Source of the DNA: Paramecium pentaurelia | Lineage: Eukaryota > Ciliophora > Oligohymenophorea > Peniculida > Parameciidae | Direction: 5' to 3' | DNA length: 64,000 nucleotides | NCBI GenBank assembly: GCA_905183005.1 | Contig: CAJJDO010000082.1 | Span: forward strand, 310,001 to 374,000 | Shown here: piece after piece, positions 1-11,111 of the stretch | How positions within the stretch are numbered: position 1 is the first letter of the stretch | Layout of the letters: every line of letters begins with the position of its first letter | Notes under the pieces: model-generated | Seen by the model: only the letters and a program-made list of their open reading frames with translations | Told to the model about the DNA's origin: nothing | Database searches by the model: none | Translations under genes and position numbers: made by a program

Positions 1-267
1 AAAAGCTATTGTAAATAATGAAATACAAAATTGATTAAAAGTTTGTTGTTTTCAATTTTTTTTAATGACAATTTTAAAAAATAGATATCTTTTAAATATT
101 ATTTATTAAACAAGATATAAATGTTTTTGTAATCTTTTATATTTTAATAGTTATTAAGAATGTAACATTTAATATATTATTAAATCATTATTTGTACCTA
201 ATACATAATTAGATATACAAATTAATACAAAGATTATATTTATTATTAATAATAAAATAATTAATTA
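1..267. other. AT-rich left-edge spacer, 5' of the histone deacetylase gene
   Basis: No reading frame of useful length is open here even with TAA and TAG read as glutamine. The stretch ends directly at the HDAC start codon, so it should contain that gene's short promoter and 5' UTR. I see no recognisable element. Confidence 0.5.
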
Positions 268-1830
268 ATGATTTAGACTGATTCAGATTCTAGTAGAAGA
301 GTAGCTTACTTTTATAATCGATTTATTGGAAAATTTCAATATGGTAAAGAGCATCCTATGAAACCAAAGAGAATCATTATGGCACATAATCTGATTGTCA
401 ATTATGGGTAGAAATAAAATATTATAAATTAAGTCTTTTTCGATAAATGGATGTTTATTTAATAAGGGAAGCTTAATTATAAGAAATTGGAAAATTTCAT
501 GATCCTGATTATATCATTTATCTTAGTTAATTCATGAGTTAAAATAAGATAAATTTTGTTAAAGAGTATTGCTCAGCTAATAATGAATCTGTAATACCTG
601 AAAATTTATTGGAAGAATTTAAATTGATTATTAAATGGAGTCAATAATAAAAAGTAAAAACAGAAAATTCTGAATTCAAAGTTGGTGATTCACCTGACAA
701 TCCAACATTTTCTGGATTATTTTCATATTGTTAATTAAGTTCAGGAGCAAGTATAGATTGTGCCCATTCTATTTTAACTGGTTAAGCTGATATTGCTATA
801 AATTGGTCTGGTGGATTACATCATGCTAAAAAGAAAGAAGCCAGTGGATTTTGTTATATAAATGATATTGTCTTATGCATTTTAGAATTACTAAGAGTAT
901 ATGTGAGAGTATTATATGTTGATATTGATTGTCATCATGGTGATGGAGTAGAAGAAGCATTTTATTTAACAAATAGAGTTATGACATTATCATTTCATTA
1001 ATATGGAGATGATTTTTATCCAGGAACAGGATAATTGAATTCTGTTGGAGTTGGAGTTGGTAGATATTATTCAGTTAATGTGCCGATGAAGCCTGGAATG
1101 TCTGATTAACCATATATAGAAATGTTCAAAAAAATTACAAGTAGAGTAATGCAAGTTTACAGACCAGATTGTATTGTAATGTAATGTGGAGCTGATTCAT
1201 TATCTTAAGATAAATTAGGAGGATTTAATTTATCAATTAAGTAAATCATCTATATAATCAAATTTTAGAGGTCATGGTGCTTGTGTATAATATATGAAAT
1301 AATTTGGAATTCCTATGATTTTACTTGGTGGTGGAGGATATACAATACAAAATGTTTCCAGATGTTGGGCATATGAAACAGGAATTGCTCTAGGTCAATA
1401 GATTGATGAAGTAATTTATCATTTATTATTTAGGCAATACCATCAAATGATATTTATTATGATTATTACTCACCTGACTATTTATTACATTTTCCAATTA
1501 AGTAGAATGTTGAAAATAGAAATAAAACAGAAGATTTAAATAAAATAGTGTCTACAGTTTATGATTATTTGTCCCATATAGAGAATGCTCCAGGAATTCA
1601 TTTTCATGATGTTCCTTTTTCATTTTATCCTGATATGGATGAGGAAAATGAAGATGAAAATAAAGAGTGTACCTGATCTTAATTTAATTTTAGAGATGGA
1701 TTATAAATAAGAAGTATCTTTGAATGAATTAGAATAAGAATTAGGAGTTTCTAATTCTAGCAAAAATGAAATATCAGTTTAGTCCAATTCAAGAAAAATA
1801 TATTCTAAAAGTCAACAATAAGATTTATGA
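268..1830 (+). CDS. Class I histone deacetylase (HDAC1/Rpd3-like)
   Basis: A zinc-dependent lysine deacetylase that acts on histones in nuclear corepressor complexes. The spliced protein is about 486 residues. The N-terminus (VAYFYNRFIG, EHPMKPKRI) is the class I opening. The active-site blocks are all present: GLHHAKKKEASGFCYINDIV with the His pair, DIDCHHGDGVEEAF with the zinc ligands, QCGADSLSQDKLGGFNLS, and LLGGGGYT. Four introns are inferred at 408-433 (26 nt), 1241-1268 (28 nt), 1411-1433 (23 nt) and 1669-1693 (25 nt). Removing them leaves exactly 487 codons with the stop. The last intron has a competing GT donor two bases upstream that would end the protein earlier. The C-terminal tail is acidic, then Ser/Gln-rich, as in other class I enzymes. 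The family call is very secure; the extreme C-terminus is less so. Confidence 0.95.
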
Positions 1831-2181
1831 TAATAATGAATTTTTAGTTAAATATATCAGTCCAATCAAATTTCTAGATTAAAATTAAGAATCATTCAAG
1901 TTTCTGATATTTAAAATAAATCATAAGCATGTTTCTAAATGATTTCAATTTGATCTCATGATTGTAACTATAATAATCATTATATAATTTAATATAAATT
2001 ATTTTCACATGTCTTCATCTTATTTAAATAATTATCCATCCATTTCTGTAATAATATCAAATTTATCATTAAAATATCTTAATAAAAATTTTATATTATA
2101 AATGTATATCAATAACAAATTATTAATCAATTTTAAATGTTTAAAAAATTAAGAATAATTATATTCGAATAAATAAATTAA
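1831..2181. other. Convergent spacer between HDAC and the EF-hand gene
   Basis: This spacer lies 3' of both flanking genes. On the minus strand, 2005-2181 stays open in frame with the EF-hand gene after its TGA, for about 58 codons, and ends at a second TGA (see findings). The rest is AT-rich without a visible gene. Confidence 0.5.
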
Positions 2182-3380
2182 TCAATTTTTCTCAGTTAAA
2201 GTTTTTATAATGTCTTAAAATATATTTGGTCTATTTGGAAACCATATATTAATAAAACCAGTCAAGTCTGTACTAATTTTATTTTCATCCTTAACAATTT
2301 TAATCTTTTTTTTTTAATTTTCAGATCTATAATTTTATAAACCTTAAATTAAATTATTTGTAGAATCAGTATTTTATTCCATTTTATTAATTTAAGTTAT
2401 TAATACCACTTTTTTAATTGGTGTTATATTCTTATTTTATTAATTATTATCCTAATCAAGTTCAACACTTAAATCAGGTGAATTTTTTTAGCTTAATCTA
2501 CTAATACAACGTCCTCTTCCATCATGTGATATTAATGATTATCTTCTTTATTATAAAATAACACTTCTATCTAATTTTACTCTTAGTAAACTTGTTGGAA
2601 GAATAAAAGAATTATTTTAAATAATATCATTATTGATTTAGTTTGATATTTATGTTTTTGTAGATTTAATCATATGTAGTAAATCCTTTTCTACAGCTTA
2701 ATTATTATTATATTTAAGTATTTCAACTAAATCATGGGTTGTAATATAACCTTAATTATTAAAATCATATATTAGAAAACATAGTCGAATCTATGATTTT
2801 ACATCCAAATATTCTAATTTATCAATCAACTATTTATATTCTTAAGCACTCATAATAGGTGGTACTTTAAAAGCCTTAGCAATTTATTAACAAATTATTA
2901 TAGGATAGGTTCTTTCTAAAAATTTGATAAATTGTTGTTTATTTATTCTGATATTTCTTAATAACAATGTTTAACTCTTTTATTTAAGATCAGTTTCTAA
3001 TTCTATTCTACTGATTTCTCCCAAGACATCAGACAATTATTATATATTATCATCTTAACATAAGGATAGTATACGTTTAATTTTTGAAGGAGATGCTGTA
3101 TTTCTTCTTTCTTATTTAACAATTAAAATAGAGCTTGTTAATTTTGAACTACTCCTTCCTGTAAATTAATCAATGCAATTTATTTATTATATTGCATCTA
3201 TAGTTGATGCTTATCTAATTGTTTGTTTTTTTCTATTGTTACGATCTGTAAATCTAGTATTAATAATCGTTTATTTTCTTAATTAAGATATCAAAGGAGC
3301 TGAATGGTTAAAAATAATTTACTTAATAAATTGTGTCTGTATGCTTTCTTAACCAACAAATTTAATTCATTATTTAACAT
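2182..3380 (-). CDS. EF-hand-like protein
   Basis: The protein is about 391 residues after removal of one 23-nt intron near the 5' end. The frame then closes exactly from ATG (3380) to TGA (2182). A stretch reading CFLIYDFNNQGYITTHDLVE looks like a calcium-binding EF-hand loop preceded by its helix; a helical region before it (KFLERTYPIIICQQIAKAF) could hold a degenerate first hand. The C-terminal half is Gln/Asn/Ser-rich and not recognisable. Such proteins are abundant in Paramecium, where calcium controls ciliary beating and exocytosis. The exact function is unknown. The frame continues past the TGA for another 58 codons, so the true end may differ. Confidence 0.6.
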
Positions 3381-3433
3381 TTTAAACTAATTACATTTTT
3401 TATAATTTCGTAAATTATTATTAATTATATATA

Positions 3434-4003
3434 TCATTAATTATAAATAAAGAAGTCTTTAGGCAGCTTACCAGGTCTTACACATATAAAACTGCTATTG
3501 TTACTAGATTTATTTGACAATTTTTTTTTTAATTCACAAGTATTTAATAGTAACAAATCTAATATATTATCATCTCTTTATAATTTTAAATTAGTCTAAA
3601 TTTTAGAGATTTTCCTTTGTGTTTCTAATGTTGGTTTAATATAAGATATTGAATTATCATTCATTTTAAATAACTTATCTATAGTTTATGCATTGCTATA
3701 TGATCTTTTTTTATTTGAAGGAGGTAGTTCAACTCGATGAGTTGTTAAGATTGGTTCAATAAATCTAGATGTTTTTTAACAATCTTTACTTCATTTAAAC
3801 TTAAAATATTTACCAACATTGAATTTTTTCTGTTAATTAAGTTTACTTAATATTTCTCTTGATTCATCCATTTTATTAATATGATTATGATAAGATTAAC
3901 TCTTATTTCTAGGTATTTATTTAAATACATCATAAACTCTAATCTTTTCTTAACTATTTTTATTTGAGATTGATTTTCTATTTAAATATTAATATGCTTT
4001 CAT
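3434..4003 (-). CDS. Hypothetical basic protein, 5' end uncertain
   Basis: With one 30-nt intron removed the frame closes to 180 codons, ending SFICVRPGKLPKDFFIYNQ. It starts at the first in-frame ATG (MKAYQYLNRKS). Upstream, the same frame looks coding (KYQKNSNKYLLKELKEQQYL) but is blocked by a TGA. A second convincing stretch (KQPDPTFMRALNLSKHTK) lies just 5' in another frame. No GT...AG intron joins the two, so this could be a longer gene with a frameshift or a decaying one. No family is recognised. Confidence 0.45.
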
Positions 4004-4211
4004 ACATTGAAGGTATTATTGTTCTTTAAGTTCTTTAAGTAGATATTTATTACTGTTCTTTTGGTATTTAGTTATTTGATTTAGTATGCTTGCTTAAATT
4101 TAGTGCTCTCATAAAGGTGGGATCAGGTTATTTAATTATAATAGCCTTGCTCTTATTATTCAAACATTAATTCATAACGAAAAATACTAAATAAAATTAA
4201 ATTCATTAAAA

Positions 4212-5944
4212 TCATTATATAGCAGATGCTATGTATTTATAATAATTGATACTAATATTTTAAACTCCAAAACACTCTAAACAAATTAAAGGTTCCAATA
4301 CTCTATTCTCATACCATTTTTCTGAATTGTTATTTTTCAAAACTTATTCATATGCACCATTAGGAAATATGATTAATTTTTCATATTCATTTTTCTCAAT
4401 CCAAACTTAATAATCAACAAATTTGTATTCAAAATCAAAATTCATTTATTATAATTGTTACTTTTTTAATTTATTAATCTATTTCCACTTTTCTCTAAGA
4501 ATATATAAATTACTTATTATACTTAGTTTTCGCTGTCTTAATAAAATCGCAATATGCCTATCCCAAAATCTCTTTACAAATAAATGACTTATAGAAAGCA
4601 CTATTAAGATATTTTAATTTCTCATCATCCTCTATTAATTCCTATCTTAAAGAATTATTTTCTAATTATCTATATAGAAATACCTGTAGTGAGACTGTAA
4701 TTCTATAAAAATTATTCATAAAATGGAGATATTTCAAAAAATTCAAGAACAAGACGATCTCTTAATTTTAATAATGCCATCTGTGTACCCACTCTTACTT
4801 AAACCAAAGCTAAAATTTCCCAAATACAATCTTTTAAATCAACAAAAGATAAACAACTTTCACATTAATATATTTTATTTTATTGCCATTTCACACTCCC
4901 TTTACAAATTGAACATGTATATTAGAAAAGTATTGAATAAATTTTGACTGTATCAACTTTATATTTTCTTAGTTTTCTATCTATTGTATATGGTTTAATT
5001 TCATTCAATTAAGAATATGGTAATATATTGAATGTTTTTAATCTCCTTAATAAAGATTATAAATTAATTTATTGATTTTCCATATTAATTAAATCATATT
5101 AAATTACCTATTAATCTTCTATAAAACCCTTAAATGAATTTTAAATAACTCTATTCTACTTTTATAAATTTGTAAAGCTAATTTTTTAACCTAATTTATA
5201 ATTGGTTGTTTATTATATGTCATTATATAGTAAATCAATCTCACAAGGAGAATGAGTCACATCATCTATAATACCTAAATTTAACATCCTTTTTTGATCT
5301 GTATTTATTTTATAAATATAACCTACTAAAGTGGATATTTTTAAATTTTGTAATTTCTATTTTATTTTATTTAACATTGTTCCTTCAAGTTGAAATTCAT
5401 CTTATGATAAATAATCATTTAAATTGATTATATAAGGATTCGTAATAAATTTATCAGATTTTTCAACTTCTATTTATTATTTTGGATGTTTATCAAATAT
5501 TTCAGATTTATACTTCTCCATCTCCAAAATATCTTGTCTATCACAATAAATCCTAGATTGAGTAGAAAGTAAACCACAAAATTAATTATTCATTGTGCCT
5601 ACTTGTACTTTTGTGAATTCATACTTAAACCCAATCTACAAATCCATTTTTTATATTTAGATGAAACCATATATCTTAAATTACTCTTTCTCTATGGATA
5701 CTGTTATTATGATTAAATTAATTTAGTTCCATTTCTAATGTTCTATGCCAATAACTTTACCCTCAATAGAGATTAATTAATCCACAGACTTATTAACTAA
5801 ATTTTTTATAAATTACATAAAAAATATATTAAATAGTAATGCTTAATTTTATAAGTAAATCATCATGAATTACCCTTATAATTATATCTTCTAGATAAAT
5901 TAATTTTGATGGTTATAAATATTTGATTAATCTCTTTTACTCAT
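4212..5944 (-). CDS. OB-fold protein with RPA70-like zinc ribbon
   Basis: About 563 residues; removal of a 22-nt and a 19-nt intron leaves exact codons. The protein has beta-rich segments that fit OB folds (LISIEGKVIGIEHQKW near the N-terminus; LQNLKISTLVGYIYKIN mid-protein). A CX2CX13CX2C zinc ribbon (CSICKGSVKW...YQCESC) is followed by WEILALV, the arrangement of the C-terminal domain of replication protein A large subunit and its telomere-binding relatives. The C-terminal 150 residues are ciliate-specific. It is probably a single-stranded nucleic acid binding protein in replication, meiosis or telomere care; which one cannot be decided by eye. An 18-nt GT...AG segment just after the ribbon is either a minimal intron or six codons. 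Confidence 0.6.
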
Positions 5945-6000
5945 TCATAATTAAATAATCAATGGATTTTTTAACTAGATTCAAGGGCAGAACCTAAACT

Positions 6001-6616
6001 ATGAATAAAGAAGGGATTACTGGAATAATTAAATCAAATAGTAATCCTATAGAAAAATTACATGCCTTTTAGAGTTGTAGCTCATTGCTAACTACAACTG
6101 CAACTCATACTATTTCTGATTCTGAGAAATAGTCCATCTATTCTAATGATTTTACACCAAAGAGTAAGGATCCAAAGATAATCACAAATATTAGTGCATT
6201 TCACAATAGAAAGTCTTCTTTAGCATCTCCTCCAACTCTAAGCTCTAATCTCAATATGTCAAGATCATAAATAGAACTTAATCACAATTAAAAGTAAACC
6301 TTATCAAAGACAGGGTCAACAAATTTTAATCTGAATGATTACTAATTGATTATCATACCAAAAGAAGCACTATGTAAGAGTATGAATATGATAATTAGGT
6401 TAATATAAAATGGAAAATACTGAATATCATTTATAAAGCAAAGAACCATTGCAATAGATATAATAAAGATATTATTGTACAAAATCTCAATCGTTAGATA
6501 CATAAAAAGATAAACCTCTCATAAAATCTTAAATACTGAATTAGGGTTCTTATTCAAAATAAAATGAGAGAAAGAAAAGTATGATATAGACAGGTTTGAA
6601 CACAATTCAATACTGA
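6001..6616 (+). CDS. Hypothetical Ser/Gln-rich protein
   Basis: Starts MNKEGITGIIKSNSNPIEKL. One 19-nt intron (GTATGA...TTAG) restores a frame that closes to 199 codons. The composition is Ser, Lys, Gln and Asn with no membrane segment or known domain. It diverges from the RPA-like gene with only 56 bp between the start codons, so the two probably share a promoter region. Function unknown. Confidence 0.6.
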
Positions 6617-6717
6617 GGACGGACAAGATATCACTTAATTAATATTTATATATTAAAATAAAAAGCAAACAAAAAAAGGAAATTTAAATAATTTTAATTT
6701 TTCTCATTTTAACAGCT

Positions 6718-7370
6718 ATGACTTTTCAAGATTAAGCAGAAAAAATATTCGGAAGCCTATAAAAAGCCTTGAAACGATTAGAGTTGGAATTGGAATACAA
6801 TTATGAAATAATTTTGTCAAAATAAAAAGCTTATTAAGAATCATTAGGAATGATAGCAGAATTAGAGTAATTAGTAATGATCAGAAATACTGAGATTGAA
6901 TTAGGTGGATATTAAGAGATGTCTTAATCAGTCTCATTGGATGATCAAGATCATCATCTTTTAATGACTTAATTAAAGGATAATATAAATTTAGTTAATG
7001 ATTACAAATCACAAATTTAAGAAGTATTATTATAATATAATTATAATAGATCAGACGTTAAAATTAACTCATAAACAAATTAGTTAAAGAATAATCTCAT
7101 ACTAGTTCATAGAATTAATCGTTTGAATATGATTAAGAAAATGATTATGAAATTAATTCAAATTTCATTTAAAAAAGATAGTAAAAAAATGCAGAGAGAG
7201 TTAAGGAAATAGAAAAGAAAATAAAAGAAAAATAAAAGAATTTATATAAAATGTAAAAAAAGATAAAGGGTAAAGAAAAAGATTATGATTATCGATTACT
7301 TAATTAAATTGAACGATTGGACTCAGAAATAGAGAAAATAACACATTAAATAAAATCATTAATTGATTGA
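6718..7370 (+). CDS. Small coiled-coil protein
   Basis: About 209 residues after removal of one 23-nt intron; the frame closes exactly. It is almost entirely charged and helical: a first coil (ALKRLELELEYNYEIILSKQ), a linker, and a C-terminal coil (VKEIEKKIKEKQKNLYKMQK, then QIERLDSEIEKITHQIKSL). No family signature is seen. Such proteins in ciliates are often cytoskeletal or basal-body components, but that is only a guess here. Confidence 0.65.
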
Positions 7371-7603
7371 TAAATAAAAACATTTTTCTTATAATTTATA
7401 AATATCTAATAAATTTAATTTATTTATATAAAAAGCTAGATACAAAATAATTAATTTTGATCTAAAATAAAAGTATTAAACTCTTTACTTTGATAATTAT
7501 AAGATATAACATATTTAAAAAATAGAATTAATTTAATTTATATTAAAATATTTTGTATAAAAATAAATTGTATATCAAAAGTAATTACAAATAAATTAAC
7601 AAA
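7371..7603. other. Convergent spacer
   Basis: An AT-rich stretch between the 3' ends of the coiled-coil gene and the zinc-finger gene. No open frame, hairpin or repeat is obvious. Confidence 0.5.
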
Positions 7604-9349
7604 TCATTAAATATACAATTATGAATTAATTGAATCTAGACTACTTATTGTATTCTATGTTGTTTCTTTTGATCTCTTTATTTTAAGAGAAGATGATGAA
7701 CTCTCTAATTAATAAAGTTTATGACATTTATTAACTATATGTTAATCATCTTTTTTAATCTTTTTTCTTATTGAATTTATTTGAAATTATCTTTTATTAT
7801 TCTTTTATTATAAATTTTCTTCATATTCATTCTTATGAATTTTTAAAAACTCTAAAGATATTTAAGATAATTATTTTCTTTTCTCTTTGACCAAACTCTC
7901 AAAGTAAGATGATTTATAAATTTCCTCTAAATCTCCATTTAACTCTAAGAATTGTCTTTTCATTTTGTAAATCATATCATTTCTTTCACATCTTATACAA
8001 GTACACAATCCCTAAATCCATTAATAAAATAATACTTTGCATAATGGACAAATCCATAAATAAGATGTAATTTCATAAGAATCAAAATCATACTTTAAAC
8101 ATTTTAAACAAAAATATCTTTAACACATAATTTGTTAATCTATTATATTGATGATATTAATACTTTCTATTATGTAATTCTCAGAATATAAATCTAGAAA
8201 ATATTATTGCGTTTATTTGGCATTTATTTAATATCTTTAACAAATCAAAAAATCTTCATTGTATTCATGAAGACCCATTGAAAAATGATTATAATGACAC
8301 TATTTCATATTTTTAACTTCAACCATCTCTTTACAATAATGGCACATTTACATTTCAAATACATCCTACAATCATACTCTTTTGATATACATCTGACCTG
8401 AGACCGCACTGTTAAGTTGTTAAATCATATGGTTATTCTCTTAATCTCTGGAGATTACCAAAATATTCTAAACTTAAATTAATTGGAGATGAAGTCAAAT
8501 ATTTATCAAATATAACAGTAATGGTATTATCTAATAAAAATAATTTTAATAATTACTATAATCATTGAAAGTTGCTTTCCCAACACTTTCAGCAACTTAA
8601 TAATCCTGTAATGATATAATTTGTTATTTTAACAAATTCAATTCATTTTGATAATTTGAAATTCTTTATCTAATCAATTTCAATTTGTATTCTCCAATTT
8701 ATTAGCTATTGTAAGTATATAATACTGTTAAGTTTATCTAATGAGTGTGTTATTCTAAACTAAATAAAAAAATGTATTTTTTGAATACCTTTGTAATGCA
8801 TCCTTATTATTATTGGTTAGTTCATTAAGTTATTACTGATATTGCTCTATTGAAATACTTAATTCATCTGGCCAATCAATTTGATATATCAAATTTGATA
8901 ATAAAATTGCTTCTTTATTGTAAATCTAAAGTTGTTATGATTCTGAATATTAAGATATATTTTTTATTAATTCTTCGGCTTACTATAATCCAACAGTCAA
9001 ATGAGTAAAACAAACTTAGTCTATCATTTCATCCATTAAATTTTAAATAGGTTCTTATGTTGATTGTCTTTACAAAAATAGCAATTGTACTCTTGTTTTT
9101 ATATTATTTAGATTAGCTTAGAATAGCTTTGTTCGATTGTTCTATCTGTTCTATCTGATTAATTTATTTAAAAGTTTTAGACATTTTGATTTTTTGCAAT
9201 TCCAAGCTACTCTTATTGAGAAAAACAATACATTTGCTTTTTAAAATATCAATATCTGCTATTTAAATTGGAGATTAGACAATGAAATATTATTCATTAA
9301 TCTCTCTCCAAAACTCTGAAGTGAAGATTGATTCTCCATTTTTATCCAT
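7604..9349 (-). CDS. CDCA7-type 4CXXC_R1 zinc-finger protein
   Basis: The C-terminal half carries a cysteine pattern close to the zf-4CXXC_R1 domain of CDCA7. It has an opening CHYCKEMVEVKNMKQCHYNH, an inner CQRYFCLKCLKYDF, then WICPLCK and the closing CTCIRCERND. In animals and plants this domain binds (hemi)methylated DNA and recruits the HELLS/DDM1 remodeller. The N-terminal half is helical and unfamiliar (MDKNGESIFTSEFWRE at the start). At least two introns are evident (a 25-nt one just before the zinc domain and a 28-nt one near 8.8 kb); exon lengths imply a third. The C-terminus is basic and Ser-rich. The domain call is good; the cellular role is inferred. Confidence 0.7.
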
Positions 9350-9465
9350 TTGCAATATTTTTTATATTGGATTGAAAATAATTAATTAATATGTAAATTA
9401 GTTTAAACAATAAACATTTAGACATAAGTAGTCTTAAATAAAAAGAAACCAAAAATTATACTAAT

Positions 9466-11111
9466 TCAATTTTAAAATGCAGCCAATTATCCTTTGTTTT
9501 ATAATTCCTTCTCCTTTTCTTTCTCTGCATCAATAACTGCCTAATCTCTCCAATCATATCCAACTTCTTTAAGTATCAAACCCAAAACAATTCCGATAAC
9601 ATTTAATGCAAAACAAATCCAAAATACTCCTTCCCATTTGATCTTCTTTCTTGCAAAAGCATATAATATATATCCAATCATATTTGATACTCCAACAAAA
9701 AAGAACATGAAACCATACATCAAACCTCCAATTTTCTTTCCATAGATTTTGGCACAAATAACTGGATATGTAGCCAATAATCCACCTTCTGCAAGATAGA
9801 CTACAGCAATCAATAAGAGATAACCAATTCCATCTTTATTATATGGTAAAATGGCAGTAGTTATTAGATTGAGAATTGAAATGAGAGTAAAAGTGAATTT
9901 GTATGATGTCTTATCTGTTAGAGTGGCCCAAAAGAATCTTGATGATCCATTCATTACTCCTGCAACTGAACCAGTAGCTGTTAATGTAGCATCATCAATT
10001 CCCAATTCTAATCCATAATATTTATAACAATTAGATATCAACATACCAAAAGTACAAGACATCAAAACAATCAATTGAAGAATTATAAAAGATGGATGTT
10101 TCATACCTCTAGAACTAAAAAATATAAATATTATATATTACACTTCGACACATTCTTTATGAGCTGGTAAAACTGGAGGAGCAGGAGCAGGAGCACCTTC
10201 TTTTCTTTTCTTTTTTTCTTCTGCTTCTAAAGTAGCTAACATTTTATCAGGATCAATTTCAGATGGGTATCTAACCATAATTGTTGCTATAATTCCCAAT
10301 CCAAAATAGCTTGCAGCAAGTACTTGTAACATCAATGGTACATTATCTCCTACTTGACTATCAAAGTATTTCACATCTTTTCCATCTTCAACTTCTATCA
10401 CTGATGGCTTTATATTGTTAGGATTTGCTATTGCTTTGCATACAAAATTGAATATAAATGATCCAAATCCATATCCACCAATTGTTAATCCTGATACTAA
10501 ACCTCTTCTATTAGGGAAGTATCTCCATCCACAAATAATTGGTAACATATACAATAACCCACCAGAAATACCAACCATTATACAATACACTGCTATAAAT
10601 CCTCCTATTTGTTAGATAAATGATATTATCAAGAAAGCCAATGCAATTGTGAATGATCCTATCCCTATTGTAACTTTAAATCCAATTTTTTCAGCAATCT
10701 TTATACCAAATGAAAGGACTGACATTGTAATGACTCCAAGGATTGGAAATATGATAGCCATGAAATTTAGTGTTACTCCAGTATCTTTTTCTCTCATCCA
10801 AGCACAAACATATGGACCTAAAAAAAAATTATTTTTAATTTATTACTAATTGATCCCCAAACATAAAAAGTTCCCAATTCTATATGTAAAATTACACCTC
10901 CTATCAATGAAATTATTCCTCTTTTTGTAAAGTTCTTCATTTCCTCCTCTGTATAAATCTCTTTATTGAGATTAATCTAAAGGTCTGTTTTCATAGGACT
11001 ACTTTAATCACTCATTTTATGAAGTAATTTATTTTGTTCGTTTACCCCATGTACTGTAGCTAGTCCAGTTAAGTTATTTTATGCAATTGATGATGCATCT
11101 TGTTACTCCAT
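9466..11111 (-). CDS. MFS transporter, oxalate/formate antiporter (OFA)-like
   Basis: A 12-helix secondary transporter of about 529 residues. Two introns (29 nt near 10.8 kb and 27 nt near 10.1 kb) join three stretches into one exact frame. Conserved MFS features are seen: GWRYFPNRRGLVSGLTIGGY in the first half after a short loop, and SRFFWATLTDKTSYKF in the second half, the typical G-x-x-R/D-K loop. A hydrophilic central loop of Lys/Glu and Ala/Pro (KKKRKEGAPAPAPPV) separates the six-helix halves. Protist relatives include carboxylate and apicoplast pyruvate carriers. The substrate is likely a small monocarboxylate or dicarboxylate, not proven. The N-terminal 70 residues are soluble. Confidence 0.85.

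Noticed and set aside
4723..4947. A 74-codon plus-strand frame
   Set aside because: Lies antisense to the zinc-ribbon region of the RPA-like gene, whose frame closes exactly with two introns.
10415..10849. Plus-strand frames rich in Pro and Ile
   Set aside because: Antisense to the transmembrane helices of the MFS transporter.
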